A stretch of DNA of 6,779 bases from Bacilli bacterium. Lineage in GTDB: Bacteria; Bacillota_I; Bacilli_A; Haloplasmatales; Haloplasmataceae. Under the pieces are notes generated by a model. It did no database searches, was not told the DNA's origin, and was given only the letters and a program-made list of their open reading frames with translations. The stretch lies in contig JAAZCR010000051.1 of the NCBI GenBank assembly GCA_012513195.1, positions 1-6,779 of the forward strand, in the 5' to 3' direction. The position numbers and the translations under genes were made by a program. This document shows, piece after piece, positions 1-5,967 of this stretch. Each line of letters opens with the position of its first letter. Position 1 is the stretch's first letter.

Positions 1-638
1 GCCCCATGTTGATGAAAACTAAGGTCCTGTTTAATACCTTCTGCATCACCTGAAGCGATGTAGATTTCTCTCGCAAAGCGATTCACAGCTCGCGTAAGTA
101 ATTCTTCATCATTTTCAAATAATGCATAATGAATTGTTCCCCATACTCCCCAAGTAAGGTTAGCACCACCCCATTGATACTCTATTCGTTGATTATGACT
201 CATTGAACCACGACGAAGTATTCTTAATATCCCTTCACGTAAATCGTCTGCTAAATACTGATTTAAAGGTATAACAATACGAGCTAAACGGTGTGGCAGC
301 CCGATTTCGTTCCACCACCAATTTGGGTGAATAAAATCACGATTTGTCCACCAAGCTAAGGCACGCAAAACTTTATCACGTGTTTCTTTTTCTTCTTGAA
401 GATGTTTTAATCCTAACCCATAAATAATATCGATAAGCCTTTGAATGTGAAGCAATGTTTTCCAACCTGATAGATCAGGTTGTTCTAATGGTACATCTTC
501 CCAATAAAGGGTGTTGTCATCGGCTTCTTGGAGTTTATTAAGTAAAGCACGCGCTTTTAAGGTTAAGTCATCTTCACCACTAATATCCCAACGATTACCA
601 AAAATACTTTCTAAATATCGCTTTACTAAGTTTTCCAT
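1..638 (-). CDS. Polysaccharide lyase family 8 enzyme, N-terminal part (C-terminus beyond window)
   Basis: Partial gene of 212 visible codons, running off the left edge. PL8 enzymes (hyaluronate, chondroitin and xanthan lyases) cleave acidic polysaccharides by beta-elimination. The visible part matches the N-terminal alpha/alpha-toroid: an aromatic patch with W96-W97 and NWWWNEIGLP (106-115), then GGAN with N160, then SFHQHG (207-212). N160 and H211 fit the family's catalytic Asn and His by motif and by spacing (51 residues here, 52 in xanthan lyase as I recall). The catalytic Tyr and Arg would lie outside the window. The protein is rich in Trp, as expected of a sugar-binding cleft. The start is firm: ATG at 638 has AAGGAGA 7 bases upstream, and the codon just before it (639-641) is an in-frame TAA. 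Residues 1-20 are charged and contain no hydrophobic stretch, so there is no signal peptide, which is unusual because characterised PL8 enzymes are mostly secreted. The substrate cannot be told from this part. Confidence 0.85.
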   Translation of the reverse strand, partial: MENLVKRYLESIFGNRWDISGEDDLTLKARALLNKLQEADDNTLYWEDVPLEQPDLSGWKTLLHIQRLIDIIYGLGLKHLQEEKETRDKVLRALAWWTNRDFIHPNWWWNEIGLPHRLARIVIPLNQYLADDLREGILRILRRGSMSHNQRIEYQWGGANLTWGVWGTIHYALFENDEELLTRAVNRFAREIYIASGDAEGIKQDLSFHQHG

Positions 639-645
639 TTACTTA

Positions 646-652
646 TCTCCTT
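646..652 (-). promoter_or_regulatory. Ribosome binding site of the PL8 lyase gene
   Basis: AAGGAGA on the minus strand, 7 bases before ATG 638. It fixes this start together with the in-frame TAA immediately upstream of the ATG. Confidence 0.75.
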
Positions 653-672
653 TTCTGCATTAATCAGTCGTA

Positions 673-701
673 ATTATATCTACTATTTACTGAAAAATAA
701 A
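673..701 (-). promoter_or_regulatory. Possible promoter of the PL8 lyase gene
   Basis: On the minus strand a perfect -10 TATAAT lies at 678-673, about 35 bases before the lyase start. The best -35 at 17-bp spacing is only TTTATT (701-696), so the -35 is weak. It lies just past the rex terminator, which is why the lyase probably has its own promoter rather than relying on rex read-through. Confidence 0.4.
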
Positions 702-704
702 CCC

Positions 705-745
705 AAAATAAAAAAAGAACTCCATTATGAAGTCATAATGAAGTT
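705..745 (-). terminator. Rho-independent terminator of rex
   Basis: On the minus strand a 12-bp stem (745-734 pairing with 729-718, one G-U pair) closes a 4-base loop. It is followed by C, a run of seven T, A and four more T (717-705). The stem begins at the last base of the rex stop codon. It separates rex from the lyase gene on the same strand. Confidence 0.9.
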
Positions 746-1386
746 TAATACTTATTTTTTACGAAGAAAAGGAAGGATTGTAACTCATTTAGTAAATCAA
801 CATCATAAACGTATACATTACGAGAGACATGCAAACTTACTGATGAGAAGTTGAAAATACCTTTTATTCCGCATTTTTCTAAACGTTCCGCAATTTCATT
901 CGCATTTTGAGGTGGTACTGCAAGAATCGCAACGCGTATTTTATTCTTAGTAATCACTTCTTCTAATTGATCAATATGAAGCACTTCAACCCCACTAAAA
1001 GTTTTACCGACAATTTCTGGATTAACATCAAAAGCATATGCAATCTTTATTGGGTTTAAAGTATTTTGAGATTGTGATTTCATTACATTATATTGGAGAA
1101 AGGCTTTACCTAGATTACCAACACCGATTAACACGCACTTTTCGACATTATTTAAATCGAGAAAATCATTTAATGCATACAAAACTTTACTAACTTCATA
1201 ACCGTAACCTTGGCGTCCTAATTCTCCGATATATGAAAAGTCGCGACGAATCGTAGCTGGATCGATTTTGAGTATATCACCTAATTGGGACGATAAGACC
1301 CGTTGGATTCCTTGTTCATGAAGGCTTTCAAAACAACGACGATAAAAAGGAAGTCTCTTAACTGTCGCTTTAGGGATCTTGTACAT
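745..1386 (-). CDS. rex: Redox-sensing transcriptional repressor Rex
   Basis: Rex is a dimeric repressor that binds DNA when NAD+ is high and lets go when NADH rises, controlling fermentation and anaerobic respiration genes. Residues 1-80 form the winged helix: IPKAT start, then a helix-turn-helix around DPATIRRDFSYIGELGRQGYG. Residues 82-213 form the Rossmann domain: VLIGVGNLG carries GxGxxG (88-93), D120 ends the second strand where NADH ribose is bound, AVPP follows at 157-160, and the C-terminal swapped helix has VDLLNELQ. Full length, 213 residues, normal for the family. Two adjacent ATG codons exist (1389 and 1386). AGGTGG at 1399-1394 sits 7 bases from the second but only 4 from the first, so I chose 1386; one extra Met is possible. 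It is transcribed away from ydiF and probably represses itself through a site at 1400-1417. Confidence 0.96.
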   Translation of the reverse strand: MYKIPKATVKRLPFYRRCFESLHEQGIQRVLSSQLGDILKIDPATIRRDFSYIGELGRQGYGYEVSKVLYALNDFLDLNNVEKCVLIGVGNLGKAFLQYNVMKSQSQNTLNPIKIAYAFDVNPEIVGKTFSGVEVLHIDQLEEVITKNKIRVAILAVPPQNANEIAERLEKCGIKGIFNFSSVSLHVSRNVYVYDVDLLNELQSFLFFVKNKY

Positions 1387-1399
1387 CATTACACCACCT

Positions 1400-1417
1400 T
1401 TATCTAAATTTTCACAA
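1400..1417 (-). promoter_or_regulatory. Candidate Rex operator upstream of rex
   Basis: On the minus strand TTGTGAAAATTTAGATAA matches 15 of 18 positions of the Rex consensus TTGTGAAAWWWTTCACAA. The left half-site is perfect and the right half is degenerate. It lies directly after the nearest rex -10, covering the expected transcription start and ending against the ribosome site. That position suits autorepression. The match is seen in the sequence; binding is inferred. Confidence 0.6.
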
Positions 1418-1428
1418 TTTTTTATTAT

Positions 1429-1457
1429 AATATATCATTTATTGCTGAATTTGTAAA
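1429..1457 (-). promoter_or_regulatory. rex promoter, proximal candidate
   Basis: Minus-strand TTTACA (1457-1452), 17-bp spacer, TATATT (1434-1429). Transcription would start near 1422, just before or inside the candidate Rex operator, so bound Rex would block initiation. Confidence 0.5.
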
Positions 1458-1478
1458 TAAATAAAGTTTCTTTGTCAA
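1450..1478 (-). promoter_or_regulatory. rex promoter, distal candidate
   Basis: Minus-strand TTGACA (perfect, 1478-1473), 17-bp spacer, TACAAA (1455-1450). Its -10 overlaps the -35 of the proximal candidate, so only one can be occupied at a time. Its -35 occupies the same bases as the plus-strand ydiF -35. Confidence 0.5.
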
Positions 1479-1500
1479 AAAACTTTGTATTTTAAATTAT
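1472..1500 (+). promoter_or_regulatory. ydiF promoter candidate
   Basis: TTGTCA (1472-1477, 5 of 6 consensus), 17-bp spacer, AATTAT (1495-1500, 4 of 6). A start near 1507 leaves a leader of about 28 bases that contains the whole Shine-Dalgarno sequence. The extended -10 at 1510-1518 is an alternative, but its transcript would begin inside the Shine-Dalgarno. Confidence 0.45.
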
Positions 1501-1518
1501 TTTCAGTCATGATACAAT

Positions 1519-1529
1519 AAAGGCGGTGA
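1519..1529 (+). promoter_or_regulatory. Shine-Dalgarno that sets the ydiF start
   Basis: AAAGGCGGTGA is a one-mismatch copy of the full anti-16S complement and stands 5 bases before ATG 1535. An in-frame GTG at 1526 lies inside this sequence, so it is part of the ribosome site and not the start codon. Confidence 0.8.
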
Positions 1530-1534
1530 TTATC

Positions 1535-3397
1535 ATGATTGTCCTTAGCGTAAAAAACCTTACGAAGTACTATGGTTCCGAACTTATATTAAGTAACATT
1601 AATCTCACTTTATCATCTACAGATAAAATGGCCATAATTGGCAGAAATGGTGCTGGTAAAAGTACATTGGCGAAAATCATCTGTGGTCTTGAAGATTATG
1701 ATCAAGGTGAAATTTATATTGCTTCTGGCATGAAAGTAGGATATTTTTCGCAAGAAAGCACATTAAATTCGGAACTTACACTCTATGAAGAACTACAAAC
1801 GGTCTTTCAAAGACAATTAAATCTAAAGTCCCAACTTCAAGATTTAGAAAGACAAATGAACGATGGAAAATCAATCGATTTTGATTTTTATACTAGGTTA
1901 TTATTAGAGTACGAAGATATCGGTGGGTTTGTCTTTGAATATCAGGTTGAAACCATGCTTAATAAGTTTGGCTTCCATAACCGCTTTTATGAAAAGGTTA
2001 GTCATTTAAGCGGTGGGGAAAAGACGCGTTTAGCTCTAACTAAATTACTACTTGAACAACCTGATATTTTAATAATGGATGAACCTACTAATAATCTTGA
2101 TATAGAAACTGTAGAATATTTAGAGAGTTTCCTAAAAGCATATAAAAATAGTGTTATCATCATTAGCCATGATCGCTACTTTATCAATCAAATTGCCAAT
2201 ATAATTTACGAAATTGAGTTAACTGAAGGATATCTGTATCAAGGTAACTATGATAATTATCTTGTTGAGAAGAACAAGCGATATCAAAGTTTACTGAAAC
2301 AATACGAGCTCCAACAAAAGCTTATTCAAAAGGAACAAGAATTCATTAATAAAAATCTTGCCCGTGCAAGCACCACCAAAAGAGCGCAATCGCGCCGTAA
2401 GAAATTAGAAAAATTAGAAATAATTAAAAATCCACAAGTAGATGATAAAAGTATTAACCTAAAACTTGATGTAAATAGCGATACTGGTAACATCGTTCTC
2501 GAGGTACAAGATTTAGCCATCGGATATGATAAACCTTTTGTGGAAAATATCAACTTCCTCATTGAAAAAGGCGAAAGAGTCGCCATTCTAGGCGCCAATG
2601 GTACAGGAAAATCCACCTTACTAAAAACCATTAATCAAGTAATTCCGCAAATCTGTGGAAAGATTAGATATGGTGCCCGCGTTGAAATAGCTTATTTTGA
2701 CCAAGATTTATCACTATTAAACAGTGATAAAACAGTACTTGATGAAATCTGGGATGAATACCCAACAATGTTAGAAAAGGATATTAGGAAACTACTTGGT
2801 AATTTCTTATTTACTGGTGATGATGTATATAAGGTCATTCATAATCTTAGCGGTGGAGAAAAGGTCAGATTAGCCCTAGCGAAACTATCATTAAAAAATG
2901 CGAATTTTCTTATCCTCGATGAAGTTACCAATCATCTAGATATTCTAAGTAGAGAAGTATTAGAATCAGAACTGTTAAACTTCCCTGGAACAATACTTTT
3001 TGTCAGTCATGATAGGTTCTTTATAAAAAAACTAGCCACCAGAATCTTTGTGATTAAAGATAATAACGTAATTGAATATAATGGCGATTATGATTATTAT
3101 CTCGAAAAGAAACAACAAGAAGAAGTTCAAACTATAGATGTGAAAGCAAATCCGAATAGTGATTATGAACTTCAGAAACGCTTGAAAAATGAACAGAAAC
3201 GCCAAGCAAAACTCATAACCCAATTAGAAACAGAAATAAAACAACTAGAAGAAGAAATTAATGAACTCATTAATTTCTCCCAAACAGAAGAAGTCTACTC
3301 CGATTATAAAAAAGCGCATGAAGTACACCAATTAATCGAATCTAAACAAAAAGAACTTGATGAAAAGATTCATACTTGGATAGAATTAATAGAATAA
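1535..3397 (+). CDS. ydiF: ABC-F family ATPase, YdiF type (ribosome-associated)
   Basis: Soluble protein with two ABC ATPase domains and no membrane segments. ABC-F proteins bind the ribosomal E site and act on translation; some protect against ribosome-targeting antibiotics. Domain 1: Walker A GRNGAGKST (36-44), signature LSGGE (158-162), Walker B with E183, H-loop H212. The linker (about 243-317) has the family's basic helical hairpin, ARASTTKRAQSRRKK (276-290). Domain 2: Walker A GANGTGKST (353-361), signature LSGGE (438-442), Walker B with E463, H492. A charged coiled-coil tail fills 527-620. ILGNFLFTGDD-like and GDYDYYLEKK segments resemble B. subtilis YdiF, so I place it there and not among known resistance proteins. 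Oddity: V464 replaces the usual Pro in the second DEPTNHLD. Both catalytic Glu residues are present, so it should be active. Start chosen by Shine-Dalgarno spacing; 620 residues. Confidence 0.93.
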   Translation: MIVLSVKNLTKYYGSELILSNINLTLSSTDKMAIIGRNGAGKSTLAKIICGLEDYDQGEIYIASGMKVGYFSQESTLNSELTLYEELQTVFQRQLNLKSQLQDLERQMNDGKSIDFDFYTRLLLEYEDIGGFVFEYQVETMLNKFGFHNRFYEKVSHLSGGEKTRLALTKLLLEQPDILIMDEPTNNLDIETVEYLESFLKAYKNSVIIISHDRYFINQIANIIYEIELTEGYLYQGNYDNYLVEKNKRYQSLLKQYELQQKLIQKEQEFINKNLARASTTKRAQSRRKKLEKLEIIKNPQVDDKSINLKLDVNSDTGNIVLEVQDLAIGYDKPFVENINFLIEKGERVAILGANGTGKSTLLKTINQVIPQICGKIRYGARVEIAYFDQDLSLLNSDKTVLDEIWDEYPTMLEKDIRKLLGNFLFTGDDVYKVIHNLSGGEKVRLALAKLSLKNANFLILDEVTNHLDILSREVLESELLNFPGTILFVSHDRFFIKKLATRIFVIKDNNVIEYNGDYDYYLEKKQQEEVQTIDVKANPNSDYELQKRLKNEQKRQAKLITQLETEIKQLEEEINELINFSQTEEVYSDYKKAHEVHQLIESKQKELDEKIHTWIELIE

Positions 3398-3425
3398 GCA
3401 GTGATAAACATCACTGCTTTTATTA
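3396..3425 (+). terminator. Rho-independent terminator of ydiF
   Basis: A perfect 10-bp stem, AAGCAGTGAT (3396-3405) with ATCACTGCTT (3410-3419), closes an AAAC loop and is followed by TTTATTATT. The stem begins at the second base of the ydiF stop codon. The tract after the stem is T-rich but interrupted. Confidence 0.85.
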
Positions 3426-3436
3426 TTGTCAAAATG

Positions 3437-3452
3437 TTAGATAATTATCTAA
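3437..3452 (+). promoter_or_regulatory. Perfect 16-bp palindrome, candidate operator of the MFS/regulator operon
   Basis: TTAGATAATTATCTAA is a perfect palindrome that ends 8 bases before the -35 of the MFS promoter. A further TAGATAA half-site sits just after the -10 (3491-3497). A dyad at this place suits a dimeric winged-helix repressor or activator, and the operon's own second gene is the obvious candidate. The palindrome and its position are seen; its role is inferred. Confidence 0.5.
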
Positions 3453-3460
3453 TTTTTTAA

Positions 3461-3489
3461 TTGACATTTTATGTTTAAATACATATAAT
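3461..3489 (+). promoter_or_regulatory. Consensus sigma-A promoter of the MFS/regulator operon
   Basis: TTGACA (3461-3466), 17-bp spacer, TATAAT (3484-3489): perfect at both boxes and the strongest promoter in the window. Transcription should start near 3496, giving a short leader with AGGAGG at 3509-3514 before ATG 3520. So strong a promoter on an efflux operon suggests that a repressor normally holds it down. Confidence 0.85.
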
Positions 3490-3519
3490 ATAGATAAATC
3501 GAACAAATAGGAGGCAACT

Positions 3520-4800
3520 ATGAGCACAAAATTACTTAAACGCAAAGACTTTTCCCTATTGATATTTGGTAAATTATCATCACTCTTAGGAAGCAACATG
3601 TTGCAGTTCGCCCTATCATTATATGTACTCTCTCTAACTGGAAGTGCAACCATCTTTGCGTCAATTCTTTCGATAACAATTTTCCCTAGATTACTCATTT
3701 CACCAATCGCTGGAGTTTTTGGCGACTGGTTTGACAGGAAAAAGAGCATCATCTTACTTGATTTGATCAATGGTTTTATTATCGGAATTTTTGGTTTAAT
3801 TTATTTCTTTAATGGTGAATTAAATCTATTTTCAATATATATCTTTGTTATCCTTCTTGAAATTACCGAAATCTTCTATCATTCTTCGATGAGTGCGGTT
3901 ATTCCAAGCATGGTCTGGAAAGAAGATTTACTCGAAGCAAATTCTATTAACTCTTTCGTTAACCACATTGGGCAGTTAATCGCTCCTACTATCGCTGCTC
4001 TATTGTATGGTAGTTACGGTATTTTTATTCTTTTCATTATTAATGCGATTAGTTTCGTAATCGCTAGTTTAAGTAAACTAGGAGTTAAGATACCTAAAAC
4101 CAATAACAGTGATAAAGAATTTAACATACGTACCTTTAAAAATGATTTCTTAGAAGGTATAAAGATTATCCGCGGTAATGAATTTATTAAAACCACCATT
4201 AGTCTTGCATCAATAATAAACTTTGTAATATCCCCGCTCTTTTCCATTGGTTTAATCTTCGTCATTAAACAAATTCTCCATGCGAGCGATTTTCAATATG
4301 GATTGTTCCAAATGGCCTACTCATTATCCGCCATCATCGCGCCGTTTTTCGCAGGTGCTTTAATTAAAAAAGTTAAATTCGGAAAAATCTGCTTCGTTGG
4401 TTTCCTTAATATATCCCTTTTAATCCTTGTTATGTCCTTAATTCCTTCCGACCTTCTTTTAAACAACTTTAAACCCAACGGTTTCCCATATATCATCTTA
4501 TTAGTTATTACCTTCATAATGGGTATCATCATTGTAATCGTCAATATTGCTATTGGAACTATCTTTAATCAAATCGTACCGCTCGAAGCGATGGGGAGAA
4601 CGTCCACGGTCTTATCACTAACTGTAACGATTTTAATACCCTTAGGTCAAATGATTTTTGGCTTCCTCTATGACTATTTAGCTCCTAGTTATGTTATAAT
4701 TATTTGTGGATTAATTTTATTATTCACAATGTTTAGATATAAAAAAGCATTACTTAAATTTGCTGCGATAGGGGCGAATCAAAATGAAGTTTCTGTTTAA
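3520..4800 (+). CDS. MFS transporter, probable drug or small-molecule exporter (MFS_3/MefA-like)
   Basis: Integral membrane protein of 426 residues with about 12 hydrophobic segments, the usual length and topology for a proton-driven MFS exporter. Segments fall at roughly 11-30, 44-66, 77-98, 103-122, 145-165, 167-187, 225-250, 262-283, 288-308, 323-348, 363-383 and 388-407. Motif A is in the loop after helix 2: GVFGDWFDRKK (65-75). The stretch IPSMVWKEDLLEANSINSF followed by GQLIAPTIAALLYG is typical of the MFS_3 group that holds macrolide-efflux-like (MefA) and siderophore-export-like proteins. A charged central loop at 190-220 separates the two halves. Substrate not predictable. Start supported by AGGAGG 5 bases upstream. 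It overlaps the following regulator gene by 17 bases, so the two are one transcript and probably translationally coupled. Confidence 0.88.
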   Translation: MSTKLLKRKDFSLLIFGKLSSLLGSNMLQFALSLYVLSLTGSATIFASILSITIFPRLLISPIAGVFGDWFDRKKSIILLDLINGFIIGIFGLIYFFNGELNLFSIYIFVILLEITEIFYHSSMSAVIPSMVWKEDLLEANSINSFVNHIGQLIAPTIAALLYGSYGIFILFIINAISFVIASLSKLGVKIPKTNNSDKEFNIRTFKNDFLEGIKIIRGNEFIKTTISLASIINFVISPLFSIGLIFVIKQILHASDFQYGLFQMAYSLSAIIAPFFAGALIKKVKFGKICFVGFLNISLLILVMSLIPSDLLLNNFKPNGFPYIILLVITFIMGIIIVIVNIAIGTIFNQIVPLEAMGRTSTVLSLTVTILIPLGQMIFGFLYDYLAPSYVIIICGLILLFTMFRYKKALLKFAAIGANQNEVSV

Positions 4801-5854
4801 TCAAGAAGCAAGTAAATTATACGATTTTCTCAAGTTTCCTAAGTTACTATATAAAGAGATTTATGATGAACTTATTCAAATCGATGATTATATTGATAAG
4901 GAGTATGAGGGATTATTTGTTAGCTATTCTGATCGATTGTCCCCTTATGCGAAAGATATTACACTCTTTTATACCAAAAACATCTTTGATGCTGATTTTA
5001 TTGAACAAATAGTTACGAAAGATAAATTATTGACATATACTAATCCTCAAGTCTTTTTAGATTACTTATTAGATTTATCTAATAATGAGATTAAACAGAT
5101 GTTTGTCAAAAGTCTACTAAAACATGAAAAAGATAAGCCTAATATCAATGAAGTAATTAGTGATATTCTAAGTAGTAATGAAAAAATTATGGCTTTAATC
5201 AACGACTTACCCATTGATTCCGCTGTTAAATGGAATTTATATATGATTATGCAAGAACCCGCAAAATACCTAAATGTGTACGTTAAACTATTGAGAGAAG
5301 TCTATCCCTTATTTTTAGATTACTACCATCATTTCGAAACAAAAATCATCACCTACGGCAAGTTTTTAGAAAACTTCTTAAACGAAAAAGGTTCAATCGG
5401 GTTAGAAGAAATTACTCATTCGCTCCTAAATAAATCCTTAGTTTTAGACGATCACAATGACCTGCTAATTTCATGCATCTTCCCTTATAGTATTAGTTTC
5501 TTTGATCTTCCCGATGGCCGCATCATCGTATGGGGATTACATGTTGAAGAAGCCAGTAAAAAACTCAAAGAGAACTATGATAACCGTTTAAACAATCGTA
5601 TCCAGGTATTTAAAAACTTAGGTGATAAAACCCGCTATGAAGTGTTAAAATTGATTAGTAAAGGAATAACAGCGACGAAAGATATTGCGAATGAGTTAAA
5701 TGTCTCAAGTGCTACCATTTCCTATCACCTAAATGCCCTTCTAGCAGCTAAATTAATTAAAATTTCCACTAGTAACCGTAAATTTAGTTATGAAGTCGAT
5801 TTTGATGTTATTAATGAAGTCTTCAAAGAATTAATTACTGATTTACAATCATAA
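4784..5854 (+). CDS. Large transcriptional regulator with C-terminal ArsR-type winged helix
   Basis: 356 residues. The C-terminal 85 or so residues form an ArsR-type winged helix: VFKNLGDKTRYEVLKLISKG (275-294), then the helix-turn-helix TKDIANELNVSSATISYHLN (298-317) and a wing near 325-337. It lacks the metal-binding ELCVC motif of ArsR/SmtB and has a single Cys (231), so metal sensing is unlikely. Residues 1-265 form a long, mostly helical acidic and aromatic domain that I cannot match to a named ligand-binding fold; it resembles in plan the DUF5937-plus-ArsR regulators, but that is a guess. The gene begins inside the MFS gene (17-base overlap) behind a weak GGGGCG, which suggests translation coupled to the transporter. 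It likely controls its own operon through the palindrome at 3437-3452. No membrane segments or signal peptide; it acts in the cytoplasm. Confidence 0.82.
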   Translation: MKFLFNQEASKLYDFLKFPKLLYKEIYDELIQIDDYIDKEYEGLFVSYSDRLSPYAKDITLFYTKNIFDADFIEQIVTKDKLLTYTNPQVFLDYLLDLSNNEIKQMFVKSLLKHEKDKPNINEVISDILSSNEKIMALINDLPIDSAVKWNLYMIMQEPAKYLNVYVKLLREVYPLFLDYYHHFETKIITYGKFLENFLNEKGSIGLEEITHSLLNKSLVLDDHNDLLISCIFPYSISFFDLPDGRIIVWGLHVEEASKKLKENYDNRLNNRIQVFKNLGDKTRYEVLKLISKGITATKDIANELNVSSATISYHLNALLAAKLIKISTSNRKFSYEVDFDVINEVFKELITDLQS

Positions 5855-5882
5855 GACCTTTACACATAAAGGTCTTTTGTCT
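5853..5882 (+). terminator. Rho-independent terminator of the MFS/regulator operon
   Basis: A perfect 10-bp stem, AAGACCTTTA (5853-5862) with TAAAGGTCTT (5867-5876), closes a CACA loop and is followed by TTGTCTT. The stem begins at the second base of the regulator's stop codon. The U-tract is imperfect, so efficiency may be moderate. Confidence 0.82.
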
Positions 5883-5904
5883 TAGATAAAATAAATATAG
5901 TTGC

Positions 5905-5933
5905 TTGTTTTTTAATTCTAATGTATGTATAAT
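5905..5933 (+). promoter_or_regulatory. queT promoter
   Basis: TTGTTT (5905-5910), 17-bp spacer, TATAAT (5928-5933). The start is expected near 5940, leaving a leader of about 28 bases to ATG 5968. This lies after the preceding terminator, so queT is probably a single-gene unit. Confidence 0.7.
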
Positions 5934-5967
5934 ATATGCGTATCATAATGGCATCAAGAGGTGTAAC

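Noticed and set aside
1472..1489. Second Rex operator at the ydiF promoter (TTGTCAAAAAACTTTGTA)
   Set aside because: The left half resembles the consensus, but the right half does not form an inverted repeat; five or more mismatches, including conserved G and C positions.
1526..1534. GTG at 1526 as the ydiF start
   Set aside because: It lies inside the Shine-Dalgarno sequence; ATG 1535 has correct spacing and matches the family N-terminus.
2326..2631. Minus-strand 101-residue frame within ydiF
   Set aside because: Antisense shadow of conserved ABC-F coding sequence, with no ribosome site and no recognisable domain.
3032..4544. Other minus-strand frames within ydiF and the MFS gene (3032-3223, 3429-3770, 4014-4265, 4317-4544)
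   Set aside because: Shadows of well-supported plus-strand genes; low-complexity products and no promoters or ribosome sites of their own.
1400..5889. Repeated TTAGATAA 8-mer in front of rex, the MFS gene and queT, as if a shared regulator site
   Set aside because: The same 8-mer also occurs inside the regulator and queT coding sequences (5085-5092 and 6142-6149, reverse orientation), so it is near background in AT-rich DNA. Only the perfect palindrome at 3437-3452 stands out.
5905..5967. Upstream GTG start of queT adding 21 residues
   Set aside because: It coincides with the promoter -35 and has no ribosome site; the extension does not resemble the family N-terminus.
5881..5967. preQ1 riboswitch in front of queT
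   Set aside because: The leader after the promoter is too short, and no C-rich/A-rich pseudoknot pattern is visible by eye.
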